Shown here piece after piece: positions 12,501-22,758 of a stretch of 64,000 bases of DNA (position 1 is its first letter; every line of letters starts with the position of its first letter). The stretch comes from Dioszegia crocea. Lineage: Eukaryota > Basidiomycota > Tremellomycetes > Tremellales > Bulleribasidiaceae. Both the position numbers and the translations under genes were made by a program. The stretch spans positions 3,068,809 through 3,132,808 of the forward strand of contig BCKK01000002.1 of the NCBI GenBank assembly GCA_001600615.1. Reading direction: 5' to 3'. Under the pieces are notes generated by a model. The model saw nothing but the letters and a program-made list of their open reading frames with translations, made no database searches and was not told where the DNA came from.

Positions 12501-12745
12501 AGGGCTACGGCGGTCTACCCATCTGTATGGCCAAGACAGCGCTCAGTCTGTCGGATGACCCTAGTAAAAAGGGTGTACCCACCGGATTTACACTCCCCAT
12601 CACAAATGTCCGATTATCAGCTGGCGCGAGCTTCGTCTACCCCCTTGTTGGCGATATGAGCACCATGCCCGGTTTGACGACCAGGCCGGGTTACTACGAT
12701 GTCGATTTGAACCCTGAGACGGGAGAGATTGAGGGGTTATTCTAG
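9567..12745 (+). CDS. C1-tetrahydrofolate synthase (trifunctional dehydrogenase/cyclohydrolase/formyl-THF synthetase)
   Basis: Three exons (9567-9820, 9874-12156, 12214-12745) give 1022 residues. The protein interconverts methylene-, methenyl- and formyl-THF and makes 10-formyl-THF with ATP. The dehydrogenase/cyclohydrolase part (about 85-390) shows [13 protein letters not shown] with the catalytic lysine, [13 protein letters not shown] (NADP site) and [14 protein letters not shown]. The synthetase part (about 400-1022) has the P-loop [14 protein letters not shown] and the [15 protein letters not shown] block. Residues 1-55 are rich in Ser, Arg and Ala with almost no acids, like a mitochondrial presequence. 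A second in-frame ATG at 9732 (residue 56, [12 protein letters not shown]) would give a cytosolic form. Yeast uses two genes, MIS1 and ADE3, for these two roles. I give no symbol because the orthology cannot be settled here. Confidence 0.95.
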
Positions 12746-13111
12746 GTGGAAGGATGGGTCGCGATTAGAGGCTTTTGGGATCAAGGTGACGAGGAGAGGG
12801 TATATGGAAGATCGAGCGGATATGACTGGGCGGACGGATCTTCGGGATAAGATTAGGCGGTTGGACTTTAGCGCCTTTTTCAACAAGGCTGCATACATAG
12901 AGGGCATAGAGATGCTGGGGCGACGGCTGGGTATTGGACGCATGTTTACGCCCAAATCAAAAGATGCTTCACCATGCATCAGGTACATCTTTGTACCGCT
13001 TCTCATTCGGCGTAACCGCTTCTGATGTAGAAGACATCCCGCTATACACCAAAGTCCGACAGCAAAGAATACATTTCAGAAACCACCTTTAACCCAAATT
13101 AGATACCCAGC
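12746..13111. other. Convergent 3' region, C1-THF synthase and NCS1 permease
   Basis: These 366 bp between two stop codons have no supported gene. They are expected to hold both 3' UTRs and terminators. Confidence 0.45.
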
Positions 13112-15359
13112 TCAAATTTTCCGGTCCAATTTGCCCTGATTCCCTTCTTCATCCCCACCGACATCCTTCTCTCCCAATGCAGAACCCATTCCGAACATCC
13201 CATCACCAGCTGCCACGCCGACTGCACTACTTTCCTCGGATCCTGGAGAATCGTGATAGTCTTTGACATCATGTACGGCCTCGGCGACTTGAGCGCCGTG
13301 AGCGGGGAAGAATCGGTTGAGGAGGTAGTACAGTAGAAGGGCAATGGCGTCGCCGCATAAGTTGGATAGCATGTAGACATATCGGATATCGCCAATTTGT
13401 ACCTGAAAAGTCAGCATTGGTGTAGCTGAGTGATCACAGCAGCTCTGAGCTTACTCTCGGTTCGATGGCATTGATCATGCCCGGCAAGTTCGGGATGATA
13501 GCAATGATGAGCGCGACGTATGCGCGCCAGTTCCACCCCTTTGTGAAGCGGTAGATACCCCTGGGCTTGTACAGCTCGTAAATATCAATCTTCTGGCGCT
13601 TGATGACGAAGAAATCAAAGGCCATCAAGGCTGCGATGGGCGCGAGGACGATAGAGTAGGACGCCATGAAGGTGAGCTATTAAATCAGCTCGAATTCACT
13701 CATGCGGTTCAGACTCGTACGCACGAAGTTGGATGCTGAGTTGAGCACCTTCCAGGGGGCAAAGCCCCAGACACCGACAGTGACGGCTATCATCTGGCCT
13801 CGTCTGATGTCGATGTACTTGGGCGCAAGACTCGTCAGGTCGTTAGCTGCTGAGATGGAGTTGGCCGTGCTGAACTTGTCAGCTTGATCACCTTTTGCCT
13901 AGTTCTATGGTCCGGTACAAGCCGTACTTACATGTTCGTCGTGACGTTGCTAAGTGCCCAAATGAGACTTCCGAGGAACATGGCCGCCCGCCCGCCTGCA
14001 CTTGTGCCCCACTTCGCTACAATCTCGTACGGCTGATACAGCGCCTCTCCATAAACGACATAACAGCATGCAGCGGAAATCGATGCGAAGATGCCCATAG
14101 TCGCGTAGATGGTCGGCATCGCGATGAGTTGTATGTAAGCTGCTTGCGGGCGGCGGCAGTATCGCGAGAAATCGCCAATGTTGACACCTGGCTCATCAGC
14201 ACAAGCGCAACAACGGCCGGAATATCAACGAACTCAGAGTGGCCCAGGTGCCTTGAGCTGCAGTCACGGCGTAGCAGAAGGCGATGAAGCGAGGTGCACC
14301 GGGTGCAGCACGGTTTGAAAGTTGGTTGAGGGCGGTGTTGACCTCGGAGCCGGCGATTTTGACTGCCTATCCGATCAGCGTTCGCTGTCACTGGCCTTGG
14401 CGGAGTCTCCTCACCCATATCAATGTCCCAAAGCAGACGATAGGAACAAGCACAGCCTTAGCATTGAAAAGCCAGGCAAGCTTGGAAGGGTGTATGAAGA
14501 TGAAGGGGAGTTGCATGAGCCTGATTCGTAAGCAGTGTCTTTTGAGGTAGACCTTGTGCGCGTACCAGAAGAGGAAAAAGCTTAGGAAGTCTCGCGAGCT
14601 CGCGCCTTGCCCAAGGGGGATAGCATTAGGAAGATCGGCATACTGTGGCCATATCGCCTGAATCATGAGAGACACAAAGATCCCGCCTCTGTGCTTGTGA
14701 GCTCGGGCACAACTTTCCGTCAGATAGGCTAGAACAAGACTGACGACCAGGAATTGATACTGAGCCAGAAACAGGCAATGACCATGCGACTGAAGACGAC
14801 AAACTTGCTTCCCCAGTAGCCAAAGGTCGATCGAGACGTGACTGCAAAAGGTGTGTGAACAGTTGCGCCAATGATACCGTTGGCTATCGGTAAGCTTCAG
14901 CGAATTCCAGGCAGGAAGAGATCCGGGATGACACCCACCAGTGATTACGATAGCAACTAGCACACCTCCCAAGAAGATGGCGAGGCAGCTCTCCCACCAC
15001 GTTAGCCCTAACGTCACGAAGGATGCTACAGTCGCCCATGTTGCCGGGTAGATGATATCGGCGGCCCAGTAGAGACAGAACGTCGAAGATGTCCATGTCC
15101 TGTGATCAGGTGGTGACGGGTCCATGTCTGGGATTCTTCAGTAATTCTGTGCCCTAACGTACTGAGGAAAGACTAGGCGCAGTCCACAACCCGATCAGGA
15201 GCTGTGATTGACGCTATACAGCACCGATGGGGCAGATTAGGGACAAGACGAACCTTTGTTGGACCAGACATCTTCCGGCGCGATGCAGCTATCTTGCTTC
15301 GGCAAGACCCAGCTGCTTTTGTCCGTCAAGCGGCGTCGGATATTCTGCGAGATGGCCAT
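13112..15359 (-). CDS. NCS1 family nucleobase / allantoin / thiamine-type permease
   Basis: Proton-coupled transporter of the nucleobase-cation-symport-1 family (relatives of yeast FUR4, DAL4 and THI7); substrate not assignable. Ten exons: 15359-15254, 15127-14939, 14883-14745, 14688-14566, 14520-14415, 14366-14234, 14187-13932, 13869-13725, 13676-13455 and 13402-13112; 569 residues. Landmarks are WSNKDMDPSPPDHRTW at the entry to helix 1, NGIIGATVHTPFAVTSRSTF, SWSGGIFVSLMIQAIWP, ATLSVNIGDFSRYCR, and KRQKIDIYELYKPRGIY in the late loop. About 12 membrane helices are expected. Two joins use gtcagtc or gttcgt donors, but the conserved residues across them (SW|SGG, NK|DMDP) make them secure. It is divergent from GatB (221 bp). 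No nitrogen-control motif was identified. Confidence 0.92.
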
Positions 15360-15580
15360 GCTGGCAGAAGCGAGAGGTATACACAGGCAAGAATAGATGT
15401 GGAGAATGCTGACAATCTATCCGCATCTCTTATCTCGTGTGACTTCTCCAGCTGAAATTTGGGCAAATGCGGGGCTCCGCAGCCTGTGCCTGATTGTGGG
15501 ATGCCGTAATGCAGCCCGCCAGCCAAAAGTTGGGCTTGGAGCGATCCTCGCGACATGATACCTTATCCTCTGACAACATC
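15360..15580. promoter_or_regulatory. Shared upstream region of the NCS1 permease and GatB
   Basis: These 221 bp lie between divergent start codons. A longer GatB reading frame opens at 15494, but its first residues lack targeting character, so I keep this stretch as promoter and leader. Confidence 0.35.
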
Positions 15581-17469
15581 ATGGCGGCCCCATGTCCACT
15601 ACATACGTGTCGTAACTGCCTGAAACGTGTGACCGGATATCGAACTATCCCAGCAAAGTTGAACCGCTCAGATCCGATCCGCCGGTCTTTCGCTTCGTCA
15701 AGCAGGAGTAGGCTTTCGTCACCGGATGCCAAATCAACATCGTCCGATTCTGATACTTGGCGCACGGTAATCGGTCTAGAGATCCACGCTCAGCTCCGCA
15801 CAGGTCGGAAACTCTTCTCCAGTCAGTCAATACTGCATCATCTCGGACGTCAGAGCTAACAGACTCGCAGAGTCATCCTTGTCGCATAATGCCGCTCCGA
15901 ATACTTTGGTTGACCCGCATGACGCGGCCTTTCCGGGGACACTGCCCGAGCTGGATAAGGAGGCTGTACGGCTATCGCTTCTGACTTCTCTGGCGCTCAA
16001 TTGCTCAATAGTGAGTCTTCGCGAGACCATTGTCTGCTGAAACAGGGATGGCGTTTGCTGTCAGAGCTGATGGACCAGAATCCTAGGTCGACATTCGACA
16101 GAAAGCATTATTTCTATCATGACATACCGGCCTCATACCAGATCACTCAGCACTACAGTATGATCGCCCTTTCTGTATCGATTGCAAGGAGATATGACTT
16201 ACTTTGATTAGACCCTTTAGCAACGGATGGATACCTCACCCTCCCGCCATCCCCCTCTTCTTCACAACATCCGCCAACCGCTCCCGCTCCCAGACGCGTC
16301 CGGATCAAACAATTGCAGATCGAGCAAGATACTGCTAAATCTCAAACGGTCGCCGGGGATGTCTTGGTCGACCTGAATCGCGCAGGGACGGGGTTGATGG
16401 AGATTGTCACTGAGCCGGACATGAGCAGTGCGGAAGAGGCTGGGGCATTCGTTAGGAGATTACAGGGACTGCTGAGGAGGATTGGAAGTGGAGATGGGGA
16501 CATGGAAAAGGTTCGCTTTCACCTTAGATTGAAAATTTATCCCAGCTCACGTCCTAGGGGAATCTACGCATCGATGCCAATATCTCAATACATCGACCCA
16601 ACACCCCATTCGGTATCCGAAGCGAGATCAAGAATCTCAACTCGATCCGATTCCTGCAGACCGCCATTGCCTACGAGGTGAAGCGTCATATCGCGCACTA
16701 CGAATCTTCATCTGAGCCTCTTTTGCAGGAGACACGGCAAGTGAATGAAATGACGGGCGAGACATACGCCCTACGCACCAAAGAAGAGGCGATGGATTAT
16801 CGATACATGCCTGACGCAAACCTTCCTGCGTTGGTCTTCAAGCAGGGGGTAATGGAGCGCTTAAGGGACGGTTTGCCTGAGATGCCGTGGGAGACTGTGG
16901 AGAGGTTGACGGGGGCGTATCCTGGCTTAGCGGACAGGGACGTGGAAACTATGATCCAGCTGGACGAGTATGATGGGCGCGGCGTGAGGTATTTCGAGGA
17001 GATGATGAGTGGGCTGAACGCTGCCAAGGGCAAAAAAGCGGCGAATTGGTTGACGCACGAAGTGCTTGGTCAGCTTGGGAAAGCGGGAAGGGTCTGGGTT
17101 GAGGAGGTGGTGCCATCGCAAATACTCCGAGGGGTAGTGGCAAAGGTCGAAGAAGGGGAGATGAGCGGGACGGCGGGTAAAGCCGTCGTTCGGTACTTAA
17201 TCGACAACCCCGACGTCGCGCGGAGTGGTATGGAGCTGGAAAGGTTGTTGGAGAAGTTGGGTCTGAAGCAGGACAAGGCGTCAGCGGGGGATATGGAAGA
17301 GCTATGTCTCAAGGCGATAGAGAAGTGTAAGAAGGAGGCGGAGATGATCAGGAAGGGGAACGAAAAGGTTGCGATGCGACTCGTGGGGGAGGTGATGAAG
17401 TTGAGTCAAGGACGGGCGGATCCCAAGAAGGCTAGGCAGGTCATTCTGGAGCTATTGAAGAGTAAATAA
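15581..17469 (+). CDS. Mitochondrial glutamyl-tRNA(Gln) amidotransferase subunit B
   Basis: GatB (yeast PET112 type) is part of the mitochondrial amidotransferase that converts Glu-tRNA(Gln) to Gln-tRNA(Gln). Exons 15581-15821, 15871-16010, 16079-16157, 16212-16510 and 16558-17469 give 556 residues. Residues 1-50 are Arg/Ser-rich, as in a mitochondrial presequence. The family motifs follow: [67 protein letters not shown] and [14 protein letters not shown]. The C-terminal ~150 residues are the helical tRNA-binding (YqeY-like) tail ending [16 protein letters not shown]. The stretch between 'GYLTL' and '[12 protein letters not shown]' has a short Pro/Ser-rich insertion compared with bacterial GatB. 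The start at 15581 is chosen for the presequence. Confidence 0.93.
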
Positions 17470-17601
17470 GAAGAGGACAGTGGTACGATAGAAGCATAGA
17501 TTACAAGATCGATGTTGATACGGGTATCGTCGTCCCTTTCTGGATGATAAGGGTACAGAATATGTACTGGATGTTACAGAGTCCGTCCAATACATCATCG
17601 G

Positions 17602-20140
17602 TCAAGTACGAGCCGCCAGAGCCATAGCTGACCAATGCGCGTGATGATCCGCCGCAGGCCCAGCCTCCGTCCACTGTCGAGATAAAGCGCGCATAACGTC
17701 CCCGTGACTCGAGCCCGGCATGGCAGATTTGGCTGTAGATAGATTCTGACGAAGATAGACTGATCGTTTTGTCAGCGTGAAACACTGGAAAGTGCGAGGG
17801 AGGCAGCTCACGTTGAAACGCAGTCTCTTTCTTTGTCTCAAACATGGGTGCTAATTTGCTTCGGCAGCGCCCGCATGCCTGCTTCTCGATGTCGATAGCT
17901 GCTTTGTCAGCTCAGGATAAGGCGAGGATAGGATGAGGTACATACATTTGGAATGCCTCTTATATCTGACCGAATATCAGCTTTGCCCACCAGGTTAGAG
18001 ACAGGACTGTAATTCACATTTTATCACACTTTGCGCCAGTACATCGCCATTGAAACTTGTACTCGATCTGATAATCGTGCTTCGTCTATTGTGTCAGATT
18101 GTGATATCTTGAAACAAGGCGAAGATACATGGGACGCGGAACACTCACAGTGACCTCGATGTCTGGTCGAGCCTTCATGACTTTCCGGCCCCTGTTCCAT
18201 CAGCTTAGACTTGACGTAGGATACAACCAGACCTACCAAGTCTGAAACACCTTGCCATGTGGATTCTTGCGCTCGTCGCTGATGATCCAGCTTGCGACTG
18301 GACTTGTCAGCTTTTCGTCCAATCTTGCGAACTGGAGCTGGATAGACATACCGTGACACATCTCATGTGCGACCGTGCTCAAGATCTGTTCTGCACAGTC
18401 AGCATTGAGCTTCACTTCGAAAACTCACCTTCACCAGTCAAGACCTTTTCTGATAAGATGATCTTTACTTTCTCCACCTTTGTCCCATCAGGACGTTTTG
18501 TTCTGGCCCATCAGCAAACCCATCCCTCTACCAACCTCAATCTGCCATCCTCGGACTTACCGCTCTGAATGAGCTTGACCAGCAGTCGTCAATAACCGAT
18601 TATTCCACTCCAACTTCGTCCCTGCGCCTTTTGCGCCCAATCTACTTTCAAAGACCTTCCGATCCAGCTCATCAAAGATCTGCTGGGCGATCCTCGTCCG
18701 ATCCAAGCCCCACTTCTTCTTGCTGGCTGGAGTTTTNGGGGTGGGCGGGATGGGGGCGGTTCGTCGAGCAGACGGTCGAGGTGGAGTGTCGGGTTCGGAT
18801 TCTGAGTCAAGGGCGAGAATGGAAAGAGTCGCGAGGTCGGGTAGGGTATGTAAGCGGTTTGGGGGAGGGGAGAAGTGTAAGAGGGCGTCAATGTCTGAGT
18901 CGCTGTTGCAGTCGGACAGATCCGCGTTATCGGGGTCCGAGTGGACTACGCTCGAGTCGGAATCGGAGATTTCGATGACCTTGTTTGAACTGCTTGACTG
19001 ATTCCCCTTGCGGCCGGGAGGTATCTTCGCCTCCTTCACGAGATTCTCCTCCTCGATAGTCACCCTCTCTTTATGCGCGCCTTTCCCCTTACGCCGCGGC
19101 CTCACTTCTTCCTCAGCCTCTTCTTCCGAATCCTCCTCGCTCTCGTCATCTTCCTCCGAAATGTAGTCATCATCCACAATGAAGTCCTTCAGACTCCCCA
19201 GCGATTCATCATAGTACTTCATCCTCCACTTCTTCTCCCTCTGCTCGCGCTCTTCCTCGTCATCCTCACTGTCGGAAAAGCGAGATTTCCCACCCCGAGC
19301 CTCCAGGTCGAAGAACTTGTTGGCTGCCAGTCTTGGCTTCGACGATGGTCCAGCCCGGGAAATAGGAGCTCGAATAGACATAGGTGAAGATCCGATAGAG
19401 ATCGGAGATGTGGGACTGTGGTTTCTGATGCTGGGCGCGGGTGAAGGGTGTGTCGCGGTGGCGGTGGGGATGTCGATGTCGGAGTCGGAGTCAGGATCTC
19501 GCATGATGCGTCGAGCTGACTTGCCCTTCTTGGTAGTGGGAGCCCAGTCTGAATCTGGGTCTGAATCCTGGGGTAGGAAGAGAGGGATTTCGGACTCGGT
19601 CTTGACACGCGCAGCGGCTGGTCGAGGGATGGGAGCTGGAGTTGGAAAGGGCGAAACGTACGACCTGAAAGAGAATCAGTCCATTCCTGACATGTAACTC
19701 CTGATGAGCTCACAGATCAATTAGGACCTTCTTGTTGACAGGCTTGGCTGGGGTCGATGTGATATCAACAGGCTCGGCCTTTACCCTCTGGCCAGACTGG
19801 CCATTGAGCGAGATTCCTCCCCTGGGTTGGATCAGCGAGAGAATGTCTCGAGGTTGTAGTCTCCCACTTACAGTACAGTTGAAATACTGTCCACGTCTGT
19901 CTCCACTTTCACGCCTTCCTCGCGCTTGACATTGACATCCTTGACTATCGTCAACTTCGGCTTTGTTGACTTCGATCGCGTCGGCCGGGCCGCAACGAGT
20001 ACGACTTCGTCATCGTCTCCGTCACTGATCACGATAGGCTTCGACTTGGAGGACGATCCGACAGCTCTCCGAGTTGATCTGGGCGTCTGTGTAGCCTTGC
20101 CTGCGGCTGCTACTGGAACTACTGTTGTTTGTCTGGCCAT
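17602..20140 (-). CDS. GCNA/ACRC-like acidic SprT-domain metalloprotease
   Basis: Eleven exons (20140-19872, 19821-19714, 19664-18561, 18502-18429, 18390-18352, 18297-18237, 18191-18149, 18085-18018, 17965-17946, 17901-17812, 17759-17602) give 677 residues. The N-terminal ~400 residues are disordered and highly acidic, with DSDSD and EEDSEEE runs. The SprT domain follows: IFDELDRKVFESRLG, then the zinc-protease motif HEMCH, WIISDERKNPHGKVF and EVTTKHDYQIEYKFQWRC. A zinc ribbon (CTGAKC ... CGRC) and an SSHGDVMRALSRQW tail match the GCNA architecture. GCNA proteins act on DNA-protein crosslinks in animals and protists; the same role here is inference. One ambiguous base (N at 18737) falls in the large exon but leaves the frame open. 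It is divergent from RCC1. Confidence 0.87.
18737..18737. other. Ambiguous base (N) inside the GCNA-like coding exon
   Basis: A single N in a C/G-rich stretch. The frame continues on both sides, so no insertion or deletion is implied. Confidence 0.95.
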
Positions 20141-20432
20141 GTTTATCGAGATGAGATGAAGGCGACAAACAAAATCAGGCGCGGCGATGTCACCAACTTC
20201 GTGCGCCTATCCACACCCTCGCACCAAACAGTTGAGTTAGGCTCGGGCTAGTCAAGCTTAAATTGTCCCACCCTTCGTTTGGCCACTGCTGAAAATCAAA
20301 TATCGCCCAACATCTACTGACTTCTGTTGACAACTCAATACATACACCTTGGGGGACACATACATCACACAGCCGTACTCCCATACCCAGCCTCCTGTTG
20401 AGACCCCATACAACCACCGTAAGCCGAAAAAA
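20141..20432. promoter_or_regulatory. Shared upstream region of the GCNA-like gene and RCC1
   Basis: These 292 bp lie between divergent start codons. The RCC1 ATG at 20433 follows an A-rich leader (gccgaaaaaaatgg), a common strong context in fungi. No clear operator is seen. Confidence 0.35.
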
Positions 20433-22758
20433 ATGGCCCCCAAACCCGCCTCCCGAGCTTCCAAGCCCGCCTCCAAAGCCGCCCCCGCTTCAAAAGCCAA
20501 AGCACCTGCATCCAAGGCGGCGCCGGCCTCGAAAGCTGCTGCTACCGAAAAGCCAGCCTCTACTCGAGTCACCAAGCCAGTCCCCGCCCGTCCGGCATCT
20601 TCTCGTCGAGGAGCAGCGTCGGCCGCTGCTACACCTGCGCCTGAGAACGAGGAGGTCAAGGAGTTTGCACCGGTGGCGAATGGGACTCCCAGGTCGAGAG
20701 CCAAGGCGAATGGGCACTCTGCCAAGGTGGATGCAGAGGCTGATCAGAAGGCCTTGACGGGCGCTGGAAAGACGGCAGCTCCGGCGCTGAAGAAGGGGAG
20801 ATTGGCTCAATTGGCCGCTGAGGAACAACCCGCAGCAAAAAGGAGAAGATCTAGCGTCGGGATGGTTCAAATCAATGCTATCCCCCAGCCTCCTCGTAAG
20901 TCTCGCCTTACGGTGAATCACATCTGTGGCCGAGTGACTGATATTATAGCACGTTCAGACCCGCACCGCGCTTTGTTCGTCTTTGGGACTGGAGATATGG
21001 GACAATTTGGGCTGGGTCCGGACGAGCTGGACGAGATTGCCAGGCCGAAGCTGCACGAGAAGTATGTGATGTCTGCTAAAATGGACAGATGCTATATGCT
21101 GACGCAGTAGATTCGAATCTTTGATTGGCAAAGAGTTGACCGGCTTGGAAGCTGTTGCGTGCGGCGGGATGCACACTCTCGCCATCGACGAAGCGGGAAA
21201 GGTGAGTCTGGCAGGCGTAAAGGGAACGTTTCTCAGGCGCTGACCGTCAGGTCTGGTCTTGGGGTATTAACGACAACGCTGCACTCGGCCGGAAGACTAC
21301 GGATGTTCCATCCAAAGAAGACCCGACTGTGATGACGCCCAATGACGAGCTTGAGAGCAATCCAAAGGTCATCGAAAGTCTGGAAGGCAACTTTAGAGCG
21401 GTGCAGGTGGATGCTGGAGATAGTATCTCGGTGGCACTGAGCGATGATGGACAATTGCGAGCTTGGGGAAGTTTCCGCGTAAGTCAGCTTTGAATTGGAC
21501 CAGAGTCTGCCGTGAGCTGATCATTCAGTCCAATGACGGTATCCTCGGCTTTGACGGAAACGCCGGAAGCTCCCAATTCCAATGGACCCCCATGGCGATT
21601 CCAGCCCTGCAGAAGGAGAAGCTCGTCTCTGTCTCCTGCGGAGCCGACCACGTCCTCGCACTTACCACTATCGGGCGAGTCTGGGTCTGGGGCAACGGTC
21701 AACAAAACCAACTTGGCCGACGAATCATCGAGCGACGTAAAATCAACGGTCTCGCTCCTGAGCGTCTCGGCCTCAAGAACATCGTTCTCGCTAGCACAGG
21801 TGCATATCACTCCTTTGCTGTGAATAACGACGGCCAAGTTTACGCTTGGGGTCTTAACAGCTTCCATCAGACCGGTGTCGCCCCTGAAGACGGAGGCAAT
21901 GACGACATGATCATCTCGCCTACGGAAGTCACCTCGCTCCGACCTTCAGAGCACGACGGGGCGCGTGTTATCCAGATCGAGGGCGGGGAGCATCACACCA
22001 TCTTCCTGTTTGACAATGGGGAAGTCTGGGGATGTGGTCGAGCCGACGCGAACCAAATTGGGATAGGAAAGGATCATCCTGCCCAGGCGGGGCTAGCAGA
22101 GCGGAGGGAGGAAATCAAGGCGGAGAAGCAAAAGAAGGTGGAATCGGCGCAGAAGAAGCTGGATGCTGTCAAGGAGGCGCAGAGGGATGAAGAGGAGGTC
22201 GAGGCTGCTGAGAGGGAGTTGCTCGGTGCGCAGGCGAGCTTGGCAGCGGCGATGGATGAGTATGTGCCAGAACCCGTTCGAGTGAGTTCATCCTTCACGA
22301 CGACATGGTCTTGATTGGCAGAGCTGATGATTATAGATTTACTTCCCCCCAATCCCTGAAAGCTACGAAGTCGTGCCCGATTTCCCATCATACGACGAGA
22401 TTCAAAGTGTGGAGAACCCTATCGCGCACATCTCGTCGGGAACGAGGCACATCCTGGCGGTCTCCAAGTCAGGTCATGTCTACTCTTGGGGCCTAGGTAG
22501 TAAGTTGACTCTCCTGGAGATTTGGAGAGATAATCTGACTATCATAGTGGGGGCACAGCTCGGGTTGGGTAAAGAGGAAAGCGCCGAAGTTCCGACATTG
22601 GTCCGGTCCAAGGTGAGCTAGAAGCCGCGTGACTCCCGATGGTCGTAGCTGAAGTACAACAGTCCCTTCGGCCCTACACTGCCATCTACGCCTCGGCCGG
22701 AGGACAGCACTGCGTCCTTCTCGGCAAACTGGGCGACCCACATGCTGCCTCGGCATAG
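20433..22758 (+). CDS. RCC1-type Ran guanine-nucleotide exchange factor
   Basis: Chromatin-bound exchange factor that loads GTP on Ran and sets the nuclear RanGTP gradient (yeast SRM1/PRP20, S. pombe pim1). Exons 20433-20895, 20950-21061, 21111-21201, 21251-21478, 21529-22281, 22337-22499, 22548-22612 and 22663-22758; 656 residues. The first ~150 residues form a basic Ala/Lys/Pro-rich tail like histone H1, suited to DNA binding. Seven-blade propeller repeats follow, e.g. LFVFGTGDMGQFGLG, VACGGMHTLAID, VWSWGINDNAALG, VSCGADHVLAL, QVYAWGLNSFHQTG and YSWGLGMGAQLGLG. Between blades, about residues 515-570, lies a charged coiled-coil segment (QKKVESAQKKLDAVKEAQR and on) not found in the yeast or human propellers that I recall. 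The start is chosen by leader context. Confidence 0.92.
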
